This document shows, piece by piece, positions 19,156 to 30,750 of a stretch of 64,000 bases of DNA (within the stretch, counting starts at the first letter, position 1; every line of letters begins with the position of its first letter). The position numbers and the translations under genes were made by a program. The notes under the pieces are model-generated. The model was not told the origin of the DNA, made no database searches, and was given only the letters and a program-made list of their open reading frames with translations. The DNA lies in contig BCJJ01000017.1 of the NCBI GenBank assembly GCA_039545355.1, positions 62,001 to 126,000 of the forward strand, read 5' to 3'. This DNA is from Trichosporon coremiiforme (lineage: Eukaryota > Basidiomycota > Tremellomycetes > Trichosporonales > Trichosporonaceae).

Positions 19156-20673
19156 TTACTGACACTTGAACTCGTTGAGTCCACCGATGGCGTCGGAGTT
19201 GGTGATGGCACTGAAGCCGTTGGGAAGGAGGGTCTTGATGAAGCCCTGGAAGTTGCATCCGTTCGAGGAAACAGTGCCAGTGCCGAGCCAGTTGAAGCTC
19301 TCCGGGAAGTTGGTGAAGCCGAAGCCGAAGTTCATGCCGGGGTTGGTCGGGGCCTCCTTGTAGAAGAGCATACCCCAGGTGATGATCTCCGCAGCGGTCA
19401 TGGGGACAGAGCGACGCGACCAGTAGGGAGGGAACTTGTCCTGGCGGAACCAGTGGTCGATGTCGATGGGGGTCTGGCGCGAGTTCTGGCCACGGAACAC
19501 CTCCATGGCGAAACCGGACTCAGCATAAGCCACGATCGCGCGAAGGGGGTTGAAGTCGAAGCCGTTGTTGTTCTCCTTCGAGTTGGTGTAGGCACGAAGA
19601 CGAGACTGAGCCTGAACCTTGGGAGTGACATCGCCGTTGCCGTACTGGTTGATCTCTCCCTTGTACTGGTCAAGGAGACCCTCGTCCACGGCCCAGTTGT
19701 TGCCGAGCTTGAGGTCCTTACGAGTGACTGAAGCATCGCCCTCGAGGATACCGTGCTCGCGAATACCGACACCGGCGTTCGGGACAGCGCCACCGATGGA
19801 AACAGTCAGGGTCTTCATGTCACCCTTGAAGATGATACCGGCCATGATCAGAAGAGAAGAAAGGTCGGGGGCGATCGAGAGACCCTCCCAGACACCGACG
19901 AAGAGCTCCTGCACGGTAGCAACACCGTTCCGGGGGATGTAGCCGTAGTTGGCAATCGTGTTGAGACCCGGGCAAGGGCCGCGCATGGCACCCTCAGGAG
20001 CCAGCTGGTACGGGTGCTCGTCGTTTTCGGCAGGGCCCCAGATTCCCCAGTCGCAGTTCTCGAGGGTGAGGTCCTCGCGGAAGGGAGTCTTGCGCGAGGA
20101 GAAGTCGGCGGTGCCGGAGGAGTTGCGACCCCAAGGGCGGAGGTCACCGCACGAGTCGCCACGCCACAGGCCGTAGGCGTCGTAGAGCATCTCGGGGGTG
20201 ATGTCCGCGGCGGTCTTGTCCAAGAAGGGGTTCTTAGGCCAGCCGGGGAACTTGGGGTTGGCAGCGGCACGCCTGAGGACCTCGGCCGAACCCTCCTGGA
20301 AGGCTTGGGTCAAACGCTGGATGTCGGCGGGGTTCCAGGTCTTGGTGAGACCCTTGAAGGCGTTCATGAGGTCACCGAGACCGACCTTGCCCTGTCCTCC
20401 GGAAGAGTTACCCTCGGAGAAGAGGCCGGTGAGGAAGTTGGCGTTGGAGCCACCGCCCTGGTTGCTGCCTCCACCGAGAAGACCACCGAGGAGACCGCCA
20501 CCACCACCACCGTTGCCGCCGCCGCCTCCTCCGCCGAGCATGCTGGTCAGGCCGGAGAGCAGCTGACGACGGTCGTGCTCAGAGAGATCGGGGTCCATCC
20601 AGGGGTAGGCCGATGCACCAGGCATCATGGTGACGGCAGTGGCCGCGCCGAGAATGAGCGCAGAGACCTTCAT
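19156..20673 (-). CDS. Secreted heme-thiolate peroxidase (chloroperoxidase/unspecific peroxygenase family)
   Basis: Intronless, 505 aa. Residues 1-22 form a signal peptide. Residues about 45-75 are a glycine-rich low-complexity insert, followed by a Ser/Gly-rich stretch. The family core shows GPCPGLNTIANYGYIPRNG at about 232-250, where Cys234 of PCP is the heme axial thiolate, and EGDAS at 311-315, matching the distal acid-base Glu and the metal-binding EGD/S motif. Such enzymes use H2O2 to oxygenate or halogenate organic substrates outside the cell. The glycine-rich N-terminus is unusual for the family. A TATA element lies about 150 bases upstream of the start. Confidence 0.9.
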   Translation of the reverse strand: MKVSALILGAATAVTMMPGASAYPWMDPDLSEHDRRQLLSGLTSMLGGGGGGGNGGGGGGLLGGLLGGGSNQGGGSNANFLTGLFSEGNSSGGQGKVGLGDLMNAFKGLTKTWNPADIQRLTQAFQEGSAEVLRRAAANPKFPGWPKNPFLDKTAADITPEMLYDAYGLWRGDSCGDLRPWGRNSSGTADFSSRKTPFREDLTLENCDWGIWGPAENDEHPYQLAPEGAMRGPCPGLNTIANYGYIPRNGVATVQELFVGVWEGLSIAPDLSSLLIMAGIIFKGDMKTLTVSIGGAVPNAGVGIREHGILEGDASVTRKDLKLGNNWAVDEGLLDQYKGEINQYGNGDVTPKVQAQSRLRAYTNSKENNNGFDFNPLRAIVAYAESGFAMEVFRGQNSRQTPIDIDHWFRQDKFPPYWSRRSVPMTAAEIITWGMLFYKEAPTNPGMNFGFGFTNFPESFNWLGTGTVSSNGCNFQGFIKTLLPNGFSAITNSDAIGGLNEFKCQ

Positions 20674-20818
20674 GACGTCGAGTGATGAAGAGGTGAACGA
20701 AAGTGAATATGTAAAAGAGAGACGAAGGCGATGTCGAAGCCTTAACTCGCTAAGTCGATTGTCGAGTTATGAAAGTCCGTTGGTTGACGAGGAGAAGTGC
20801 ATTCGATATGGCCTTGTC

Positions 20819-20825
20819 TTATATA
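20819..20825 (-). promoter_or_regulatory. TATA box of the heme-thiolate peroxidase gene
   Basis: TATATAA on the minus strand about 150 bases before the start codon at 20673. Many other genes here show no TATA element, so this promoter may be of the regulated type. Confidence 0.4.
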
Positions 20826-23800
20826 TCAATCAAACACCCGAATGCAGCCGTGTTGTCCGAAAACAACACGGTTATTGACCCCCGTTCTTCGTAGAGGCAT
20901 GGTGCAGCTTGGAAACTCGGGTCAAGCTGTAACGTCGACGCCGCAGACACGGGGGTCAACCAGCTGAAGCATGATGGGGTTGGAATGACGGTAATGGCCA
21001 GCACAACGGTCAAGGTCAAGGTTGGGGCAAGGGAGATCCCGTCGACTCGTGCGTCAGACACGCTGCATTCGATTGACTAGCTAGTAACTTGAGGCGAGGT
21101 CCTGCCGGGATCGCACTGCGAGGAAGCAGGCATTGAGCTCAAATGCCCGGTGACAGGCGACCGGCGGCGCGAACGCAGAGTACCAGGAACTCTGGGACCA
21201 AACTCTTTTGGGGCCGGTACCGTAATAGAATGTCGTCTGTTGGGTGCCGGAACATGGCTTGGCGGGCCGAGGACTCTTAGCGCGCGTGGTGTCGCTAGCG
21301 GCTGGGCTTTGTTGCTTGCAAGCAAACGAGGAGAGAGCATGGAGGCACACAAGGGTAGAGCCGGACGCGTGGTGAGCTCCAGAGCATGCGCCCAGCGTCT
21401 CGACTACAGCCGCCATCCTTGGGTTGATGGAAAAGTCAAAGACAGTGGGGACGACAAGGCACGTTGCATGCCCAACAAGCTCTTTGACAGTGCCGACCGA
21501 CGTGAGAACGCTGCTGGGTTAGACTTTTGCAGTTGTAGGTTAATATGTTTCAACTGGTTTAGCAACATGAAACTTGGAAACTCGACAGACAGCGGTCAAC
21601 CTTCAGACAATAGTATCCAAGGCGACAAGAGGTGGAGATCTGAAGAGGACACGAGACGATACTGGAACCGACCGATCGAAGTGAGATCCAGCCGTGGGGC
21701 CAAGACACACGCGTGGGCAGCAAGTTTCACGCTACCCCGGAGGTGAAATCAGATCAGAAAGCCGCCGGATCAACCAAAAAATGAAATCACTAGGGTGGTG
21801 GGCAACCGGGGTTTCTGGGACCTGGAAGCGGGCGAGAGGCGTTGCGGGGCAGCATCGCAGAATGATAAGGTTTGTACGTTTGAGAGTTGAGTTTGTCATC
21901 GTGCCAGAGTCAAGAGCTCGTGTCAGCAAGGGTAGCGTGAATTTACTCCCGCTCGGTCGTTTCACCGGTTTCGTCGTTTTGTTTACAATTTCTCTGCCAC
22001 CGCTCGTCAGGCTCGTGCTGTCTCGGATGAATGCAGTGCTTCGGATTGTTCTATGGCAGGCACACGACGGCTGTCAATCACCCCTTCCTTGGAGGCTGAC
22101 AACGGGGGGCTTGTGCGTATCAGGAGATCCGCGGAGGCGCGACTTTGGCCCCCTCGCAATGATCAAGTGATCGATCGAGAGGACCCGAGGATGGTGGATA
22201 GACTGGTCACGTGATACGTTTGCGACGGGCGGACGTGTGTGGGGCGAGGACGCGGACGAGACCGAAACGCGCGTAAGAAGAGGGGTCCAGAATTCGAAGC
22301 TTCGGAGAGCGGGATGAGCGTCCCATAACATTGGGATCTGTTCTCATCACCCCGTTATGCTGGCATCGTGCTGGCATTACGGACGTCCCTCACCATCCCG
22401 CGGGCAAACAGAACAGATCTGGACCCACCACGCTGCACTCCCGGGAGCACTAAGATACCTCATCTCCTATCACTGAGACAAATCTTATCGCTGTCTCTGC
22501 ACTGACATCATCAGCCTTCCAATCTTCTTGCCGTCGGCAACCGCTCACGCTCGCTCGTGCAGGACTTTTACGTTCGGAGTAAGGCACACACCACAACAAG
22601 CGTCCATGTCGGACCCAGCCCACACTGCATCAGCCTCAATCCAGCCCGTGACAATCCGTCTGTTACCCGGCCCCTTGGCTTCCACTTCCAGCTCCTCGTA
22701 TCGGTTCCTCCACCCCTTCTACCCCTCTCGCCCCTAGTCTTCTCACCCCCTATCAGTGTACATCGACCGATGACCGTTGGCTGCCGGCGTGTGCGTGACT
22801 GTGACTGCAATGTGCATCACGGTGCGACACTGTGACCTGGTGTTACTAAATCGTGTCTCATCTCTCCATCACTTATGCTTGCCGCTGTTTGTGTCGTGCG
22901 CTTGAAGCATGCCGCCTCAGTTCATCCAGACTATGTTTGGATAACGCCAGCCTCCTACGCTAGTGGCGTGAGCGTGTCAGCGAGTGATCTTCCGACCATG
23001 CATGGCAGGGGCCGGTGGGCAAGAAAGCGACAGTCGTGTACTGCGCTTGCGTGCGCGAAGTCGCTGAGGCCCTAAACGAGGTCTATACCAATGTAGTTCG
23101 GTCAAGGCAATCCCCACTCGATCCACGTTTCTTGCCAAGCTTGCGCACCCAAAGTGTTGACCCAGCTGCCGCTCCGTGATCTGACACTTAATCTTGGAAA
23201 TTGGATCAGATCTGGGCCTCTATAAGCATCAACAGTGTGGTGGGCCAAGGTTCAGCGCAACTTCCGCGTGCGAACCACCTGCCAGCGTCTCGTTTCGTCG
23301 GAGGCAATGTCGCATGTGAGGTCCTCTCGTGCACACCAACCCACCTTTTCTCCAGCCCAGGCTGTCATCCTACGCTCCCGCTCGGGGTTATAGAAGAGTT
23401 TCCGATCGCCAGAGATCGCAACCGGTGGGCCGTCGTTGACCTCATTCATACTGCCGGGCATCCCGACCCCAGCCCGCCAATCGTCTGATGTGCATTTGCG
23501 TTGTGCACTTGACTGCTTCCGAATCGCTGGGAGGAAACAAGCGCTGAAACGTGCCGATTCGGAGGCAGCGTGAGCCTGTCGTGAGTTTGTTGCGCGTTTG
23601 TCATGAGCTTGTCCAAAGCTTGTGTTCATGAAAGGGCGCCGGAGCCCTAGAGGAGGTGGTCACCCCCTCGGCGGTCGCGACGGCGTGCCTGGCGACGAAG
23701 CGACTGCGACACGGCTACCAACGGCCCTCGGTGGCCCGGCACGGCGATCTTCGACCTCGTCCTCCGTCTCAGTGAGCTTGCTGCTTCTTACTGGCTCCCT

Positions 23801-25039
23801 GCTGGTCCCGGGCGCCGTAGGGCAGGCACCGACCACGACCCCACCACCCACCATTCCACCCGTCGGGACGCCGACGAGCCACATACTCGAGGTGCCCCGG
23901 ATTGCAACGATGACATCGCGTGGACGAAGATCTGGTGCAGCACATTGTAGTCCCTCGCACCCAGCTAGACTCTGTGTTACGAGACACTTGCTTCATGCTC
24001 GAAGCATCACCAACGTGAGTCAGTTACCAACCTACACTCTCCTCACTCTTGACCCGAGACCCCCCCTCACTCTCTGACTGACTCTCCGACTGTGCAATGG
24101 CACATTCCTCCTTTGACCGACAGCAGAGGTACCCAGCTGCCAGGTCCCAAGCCCACAATGGGGCGTGTTGACACCGGCCGAACTTAGTGCAGCTCTCCGC
24201 CGAGACACGGCTCTAGAGCAAGATCCTCGAGAGCACGTTTGATAGACAATCGTAAGTGGGCGGTCTGCCATTGATCATACGGCCGCCGAGCGGCGCGCCG
24301 CGCCCTGCATGACCGGCGCGGACATCACCACTGTCATTGCGGTGATGCGGACAGACCGGGACCGAGCTGCTTACTTGGGGCACCCACCGGTGGACAAGTA
24401 GTCAACCACGTCTCGCTCCGTCTTCCAGACTCCTCTCCGTCGTCTTTGTGCGCAAAGTCCTTTGCACATCGGTCGATATATTGACAGCGCGTCCCAGTCA
24501 AATCAGCTTGCCCTCTCAGCTTGGCCCGTCCCAAGCCTGTGGTTACATCTGGGAATCCAGCAAAGGTAATCAGCAGAGCTCGCAGCTCGATGACAGCATC
24601 TTGTAACGCGTAGGTTCACTCACACTCGATCTTGAAGCTACGCTGTCAATGGAGAGGAGAGGCAGTGGATGAAACGCCCGAGCTCTGGTAGTGAGTTTGT
24701 AAGGTGCCTCGTTGCCTCCCGTGTCTGCTCTATACTCTCTAGACTCTACCGCAGTGCCAAGTCTCCGCTTTCACGCATATAAGAGCACAGTGATAGACAC
24801 CACGATCGCCGCTGTTTTCAGCGTGCGCCTATCACTCACTCGCAGCACAGGGCGCGCCAACCGCGCCATTCATCCGCCGATCACACACCGCAGCAAATGT
24901 GGCACTCACCACATCTGCAGCACCCGCGACATTTCCTCACAAAATTACTACTCCTTCGTCAGTCATCCCAGCCTTCAATCTTCTCCCTGCCGGAGCTTTT
25001 GAGGGAGCCGGACACGATGGGAACGTCCAAGACACGCGT
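20826..25039. other. 4.2 kb gene-poor stretch
   Basis: No frame on either strand shows a conserved domain or a consistent splice pattern. A frame at 23622-24077 contains a hydrophobic run followed by a Thr/Pro-rich segment that mimics a signal peptide but has no other support. A CACGTG element occurs near 22207. No tRNA was found before the tRNA-Pro at its right end. The density contrasts strongly with 35-64 kb. Confidence 0.4.
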
Positions 25040-25138
25040 GCATCAATGGTGTAGTCGCTATCATACTTCCTTCGGGTTCTTACGATCCGGATGAATCATC
25101 CTTGGAAGTGGTCCCGGGTTCAAATCCCGGTTGGTGCC
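25040..25138 (+). tRNA. tRNA-Pro(CGG) with a 26-nt intron
   Basis: Acceptor GCATCAA pairs with TTGGTGC; anticodon stem CTTCC/GGAAG with loop TTCGGG-intron-T (anticodon CGG); T-arm CCGGG-TTCAAAT-CCCGG. Mature length 73 nt after removing 26 nt following position 37. TTTT follows within a few bases. The D-loop is short (AGTCGCTA). The loop TTCGGGT is usual for fungal tRNA-Pro. Confidence 0.85.
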
Positions 25139-25564
25139 TCTTTTGTTACTCTGCTCGCCGTATGGAGGCGCGAGGAGGGTGCGAGCTTGTTGGTCGTTGC
25201 GATACGAGCGTGGGGGAGATGGCTGGGCACACCAGTGCCGATCCTGGCGGTGGCGTGGTGCGAGGTCGCGTGTTTTGACCCTGCGCTATCACCAGCGGTC
25301 TACAGGTATACATCTCGGCGCCTAATCTCCAGCGCGCCTTTCCCAGATTTTGTAGCTCCGCACGCACGTCAGACTCAGCACAAGCTGTGCTGTCTCTCGC
25401 ATGCTCGCGGACGATCGAATCACCCACTTCATCATCAGTTGGGAGACCATCAGTCAGAGCCGTTAGTATAGCTACGCCCCCTCCACGGGTTCGATTCCAC
25501 GCGCGTTACTTCTGACCCAGATGACATGTCACTTGCCTACAGTTCGTTTTCACCTGTCGCACAC
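25139..25564. other. Intergenic between tRNA-Pro and amidase
   Basis: No protein gene is seen. It contains the tRNA-like remnant described separately. Confidence 0.4.
25456..25506 (+). other. tRNA-like remnant (A and B boxes, middle deleted)
   Basis: GTTAGTATAGC resembles the D-arm/A box and GGTTCGATTCC the B box of tRNA-Asp-like genes, but they are only about 20 bases apart, there is no anticodon arm, and the T stem does not pair. It may be a tRNA gene with an internal deletion. Confidence 0.3.
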
Positions 25565-27311
25565 CTACCCTGTCACAGCGTTGACGATCTTCTTCATGGC
25601 GTCGATGGTCTCCTCCTCGTGACCGACATATCCGATGACCTGAAGACAGAGCGGCGCGCCCTGGGCGACCTCGGGGTCGTAGGTGGAGTAGATCTCCTTC
25701 TCCTTGTCGTTGCGCGGCTTGTATCCGTCCTGCTTGTCCTTCTCGTCCTGCTTGTCCACTTTAAGGCCAGTCGGGAACACGCCAGCGGGGTAGTTGGCCA
25801 GGTTCCAGTACGAGGTGTACTGTTGTCAGTTTTCACGTAGAATGGGCAACTTACGTTCCAGTACTTGGCGGTGAAGGGCTGGGGGGCGGGAGTCGGACCA
25901 ACGGGCGAAAGCAGGCAGTCAATGCCGGCGTCCTGCCAGTGGTGCGCGACCTCCATGCGGTAGGCGTCGCGCTCGCCGACGAGTTTGATGATCTCATCAC
26001 GATCGAGAGGCCGGCCCTGGCTCACGATCCAGTCCGTCATCGGGTCGGCAGGCTCGTCCGCCCTCGCCAGCGAGTCGTAGACGAGCTTGCCGCCGTCGGG
26101 GAAGTACAGGTGGGTCTGCGTGTCAGCTCTTATCATCGGCCTCTGGCAAGCCTCTTTGCTCTCCAACTCACAATGAGCTCCCATGAGCGTTCCGACTTGT
26201 ACGGTTTGTACTCGACGACCTCGAAGTTGGGTTTCTTCTTGAGCTTGTCGACGGCATAGTCGAGGGCACGCTGAACCGAGCCGACGGGGCGCACGACGCC
26301 GTCGTCGCGGAGCACGCCGACGCGCAGTTTGCCCTTCTGCTCGACCTTGCGCCAGGGCTTGACCTGGAGGCTGGGGTCGTAGTTCCAGGGCCTGGCGTCG
26401 GCGACAATCTTCATGATGAGCTCGAGGTCCTCGACGCTATGGCCCATCGGACCCAGCGTGGAGATGATGCCCTCGTATCCGGGGGCGGCGGATAGCGTTT
26501 CGGCACCGGTGTTGGGAACGCGGCCGATGGAGGGCTTGAACGAGAAGATACCGCATGCGGCGGCGGGGGAGCGCACGGAGCCACCGATGTCGGAGCCGAT
26601 ACCGAGCGGGGAGCCATGCATGGCGAGGAGCGCACCCTCACCACCGGTAGAGCCGCCGGGGACGAGGTCGACGTTGTGCGGGTTCAGCGTCGCGCCCCAC
26701 GCACTACGGCACTCGAGGTGCATGACGGCCTGGCAGTTGATGGTGCGACAGTAGGCCACAGCCCCGGCCTCGCGGAGAATTGCGAACAGGTGCGAGTCCT
26801 TGTCCGCAATCTGGTCGACGGCGTACAGGAATCCGCAGGGCGCGGCATGGCCCTTCTGCCGGATGTGGTCCTTGATACTGATCGGGACGCCGTGGAGGGG
26901 TCCAACCGTTTTGCCGTTCTTCGCCTGGTAGTCGTCCAGCTCCTTGGCGCGCTGCAGCGCCTCGTCCGGGAACAGCTCGAGCACGCAGTTCGTCGCCTAT
27001 CTTTGTCAGCAATGTGTGAAGTGGGGGTGAAGGTGTAGGGGACGTACCTGCTGAGCAATCGCGGCGGCCTTGATGAATGCTTTAGTCACCTCCACAGAGG
27101 TGTACTTCTTGTCCGCGATTGCCTTGGCGAGCGGAATGACACCCTGGTTCACGATCTCGAGCTCCTTCTTGTCCAGCAGGCCGGAGCGCTGCAGCAGGTC
27201 GCGCCGGTCCTTGGGGAGCGGGAACAGCGACTCGGGCAGAGCGTACTCCTTCGGAATCGTCGCGTCGCGCGCAGCGATCGCCTTCTTGGCGAGAGCCACT
27301 CCGTCAGGCAT
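25565..27311 (-). CDS. Amidase, amidase-signature family (fungal acetamidase-like)
   Basis: Four exons on the minus strand: 27048-27311, 26172-26996, 25855-26115, 25565-25819; introns 51, 56 and 35 nt; protein 534 aa. The Ser-cisSer-Lys triad is complete: Lys130 in ISIKDH, cis-Ser204 in GGSTGGE and nucleophile Ser228 in DIGGSVR, with Ser-Ser spacing of 24 as in FAAH. It should hydrolyse a small or fatty amide to acid and ammonia, giving nitrogen scavenging in the cytosol. No signal peptide or membrane helix is seen. Length is usual for fungal amidases. Confidence 0.92.
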
Positions 27312-29156
27312 GATGATAGTGAGAGGTTTGGGGTGTGAGAAAGCTACAGGGGGCTCCCGGATACATGCGATGCGGGCCAGCTTATATAACACCCACGGTC
27401 GACGGGTCCGACAGCCGGCGGGTGGGCAGTGACCGAAATGACCGATCAGGTGACTGTCGTCGCCGGGTGCCGTCACCCCCTCGCTACGTCGTATCGATCT
27501 GCATCTCGTGGGGACTACGGGGTCTGGTGTGCATGCGGACACTTCGGCTAAGCACGGCGCCCCAGGGAGCAGCCTCCCCTGGTAGTCAGGTCGCACCCGA
27601 TCTGCAGCACGCGCCTGCCGTCAGGCAGCGGGCAAGCGGCAAGTGGGCATTGGATGTGAATGTGAGAGCTCGGCGCTTCCGCGATTGTGTGTTTCACTCA
27701 CAATGCTGCTCCGTTCCGAAGACCTAGCGGGGAAGTCGGCGCTTGTGTCGGACCAGTTGATAGTGGTCTTGGTCAGCACTGGGATTCGGCAGGGCTGCTC
27801 CGATTGGCGTTGGGGTGGCGTTGGGTGGCTTAGACGCCAGAGGGTTGGAACACCTTCAATACGGGAGGTCGCCGACGCAGTCTGCACAGCACCTAATTTA
27901 CTGCGCAGACAATCACCGGATGCTGGCTGCAAGTACGCGGTGTGTTGATGTGAGGGTATTGGCATTGCTTGGCGATCGCCAACGGAACGCAGGACCGGGG
28001 GGTATTCCCGGAACACAACCCCCACAATGAGTGCAGGGTTCAAGATCGCCGCTGGCGGATCTACTCGCTTGTCGGCTGTCGCTTGTCAGCGTGTGTCAAG
28101 ACTCAGGTTGAGAGGTCAAACGACCTGTGTGCAACATGTTGACACGGCGCTTGCAGCGGGAAGGCGGTGGCGGAGTCAGATCAGATAAGTTAAGGACAGT
28201 GACGTCAGTCTCACATCGGCTGATGCCCATCAAACGTCCAGACTGCACAAGGGGACGGACACCCGATGGGTCGTCGCGCAAGGAACATCTGCAAGGGCAT
28301 CACAACATGGCGTGATATCCGGTTCGCCAGTGGCAGGGAGGATCTTTGCGAGGGATTTCGAGTTTACGGTCAGGATGCTGATATAGGCGTCGGCTTTCTG
28401 ACCTCCGAAAAGCAAAGGCCGGGGACCCTGCTATCTTCCGGCGTTTGAAGCTATCGTCGGATCATTCACCGAAGCGCCATGTGAAGGCAAGACTCTCGTG
28501 TCGATAAGAATAGAGCTGAAGGTGGTAGTTGCTGAGCAGGACGTTCGGCAGCGTTGCCATCCTTGCTGGGGAAAGAATGCTCTTAGAGTCTGCAACACTA
28601 GCGCTGGTCTGAGATCATATGATCTACCGCCCAGCCGCTTTCGCACCACAATGACCTTCTGTGATACTGAGAACCGCCAAATCTCTTCCGTGTCATTCTT
28701 TCGCATATACTGGCCTTCTAGAAGATTTATGCAACGTCCATCATGTCAAAGTTCGCGAGATGTGCAAGGCATCTCGGCGATCCCCAATCCGGATCGGCGG
28801 TCAGTTATATCCAGCCCGCCGAAAAGTCACCGATATCACAATCATCATCGGTCAACTGGCAGACATCTGGAGCGAGCCCACTCCGCATTGCGTCGGTCCG
28901 TCGACATCCAATCGATTCAAAGTTACAGACTTGAGCTAGACACTGAGTACACTCATGCGGCGCTGCTTGCGGGAATGCACCACCTCAGGCTGGGGCAGTG
29001 CGGGTCCGACGCCTCAAAACGAACTCCGTGACAAAGTTGTCGCTATAGAGGAGCCGACCAGCGAGCAGGGCGGCAGGAATGACGATGAGGCTCAACGAGA
29101 CCGCTACACTGTTCGGTGCCAAGTCTTAGCGAGCGTTACCCTTACGCAGTGGTCGG
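27312..29156. other. 1.8 kb without a convincing gene
   Basis: Short frames only; no domain, tRNA or repeat noted. It separates the amidase from the four-helix membrane protein cluster. Confidence 0.4.
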
Positions 29157-29936
29157 TCAGAGTCGGTCGAGCGAGATATCCGCCCGTGCGACGGACGGAC
29201 GGGATGGGGGTGGGCTCCAGACCGACCGTCTATAGTTGTCCTGCCTGAGCAGCGTTCCAGCCAACCAGGCGAGCACAATGACGAGCAGGGACTGCGCAAC
29301 TTCGATGCTAACCCAGAATGCGAGGTAATAGGTTCCGTAACAGTTGATGTCCTTGCCGCTAAAGTCGTGAGTCCACAGCCGCCTGGGACAGGAGGGATAT
29401 GGGTCATTCAGGGTCGGGGCAGTTACGACACGCCACAGGAGTCCGCCGATCTGCAGGACGGCAAAGAACATGTACTGGTACATCTGGAAGGCCTTGTTGT
29501 CGGTGGTGGACAGGAACATATGTTGCGGTCTGATGTCCTCCTCGGCCGGCGGTGGGGAACGGGATCCTAAGCGACGACTGGTCGGCCAGCGGAATGCAAG
29601 TCCAGCGTCCCGAGCTCGTCGCACCAGAACCAAACCTAGAGCAACCGCGCATCCACTCAGGAGGATGTAGGTCAATCTCGGGCCCTTTTCAACTGTCCAA
29701 GCGACATCCGAAATGCAGTTCGTGACTCCAGAGTAGCCGGCAATCCACACGTGCTGTACCGAAAAACCTTTGGGACAAGCTGGGCTGAGGTTTCGCCCGG
29801 CACCGAAGACGCGGACGTTCATGAAGTAGCCGACCATGTAGATGATACTGTAGAACCAGGTGGTAGTGAGGTAGAACTCGAGAAAGCTTTCAACCCAGTC
29901 GCCGAGCTGGATGCCGCAGATAAACGGTTCAGGCAT
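29157..29936 (-). CDS. Four-helix membrane protein, family member 1
   Basis: Intronless, 259 aa from MPEPFICG; this ATG aligns with the start of member 5. Layout: helix 1 at about 14-38, a loop with SPACPKGFS and a later Cys, helix 2 ending LVRRARDAG, a polar segment, helix 3 near YMFFAVLQIGG, a loop PYPSC...NCYG, helix 4 at about 205-230, and a basic tail. Two loops with paired Cys between helices 1-2 and 3-4 recall tetraspanin or claudin topology, but there is no sequence match to those families that I can name. It is the leftmost of five relatives and lies opposite in strand to members 3-5. Function unknown. Confidence 0.72.
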   Translation of the reverse strand: MPEPFICGIQLGDWVESFLEFYLTTTWFYSIIYMVGYFMNVRVFGAGRNLSPACPKGFSVQHVWIAGYSGVTNCISDVAWTVEKGPRLTYILLSGCAVALGLVLVRRARDAGLAFRWPTSRRLGSRSPPPAEEDIRPQHMFLSTTDNKAFQMYQYMFFAVLQIGGLLWRVVTAPTLNDPYPSCPRRLWTHDFSGKDINCYGTYYLAFWVSIEVAQSLLVIVLAWLAGTLLRQDNYRRSVWSPPPSRPSVARADISLDRL

Positions 29937-30750
29937 AGTGGTTATGTTGGCAGGTGTGATGTTGACGCCGATGAGAAAGGGTGCAAGTTGCGGCGGCCTC
30001 AAGTTACCGAAGATGAAGACCGTCCCTTATGTAGGAGGCTCTGGATCTGAGAGACACCGTGATACTGACGGTTTTGCAGCGCAGAACGGAGAACAAACGC
30101 ACGTCATTGCCGTCTAGTGCGCCGTAAGTACCTAGGTAGTCGTCGTGCGTACGGCATGGCAGCCCAGGGCAGTTTGCTCGCTGAGCTTAATACAGTAGCG
30201 GAATTCCGTGGTGGGGGCCAGCGGTATCCAAGGAAGGCTGCTCTTCCACGGCCAATCCGGCCATTCAGCGCCTGCAAAGGACACCCGTGGGTGCAACTAG
30301 CCTCACTACTGCTGCCCCATTTTGAAGGTAGAGAGCAGGACCAAGCCACGGGGCTGTTGGTTCCTGTGCACGTCCAATTGACCGAGATTCTGAGATTAGG
30401 CAGATCCCAACGGTAAGCGGTGGGTGTGCACTGCTAAGTGCAGCCCCGTGAACAGTGCAGCAAGTGCTACTAGGACTAATTGCGACGCTCAGCTGGTGTC
30501 AAGACCGACAGCGACAACATCGGTGTCTCTGATTTAGGCAGTACTAGGCATCGACTGCCCAAAGGAGCGACCTCGTTTAGAGACACTCTCACGACGTCCA
30601 AGGCTGTGCAGACAGCCCGCGCCAGGATGAATATTAGGCAAAACTAATGCATTATGCGCTTATCTATCAGCCAATCCTGAACAACACATGCATGGTCCTA
30701 GCGGAGCTCGGCAGCTCCTCCAACTGCGTCTTGCCGCATGACGAGAGCAG
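29937..30750. other. Intergenic within the membrane-protein cluster
   Basis: About 800 bases; no gene, RNA or repeat recognised. It includes the promoter side of member 1 and the 3' flank of member 2. Confidence 0.4.

Noticed and set aside
23622..24077. Frame with a hydrophobic run then Thr/Pro-rich segment
   Set aside because: It resembles a secreted protein only locally; the hydrophobic run is not at the start and nothing else supports it.
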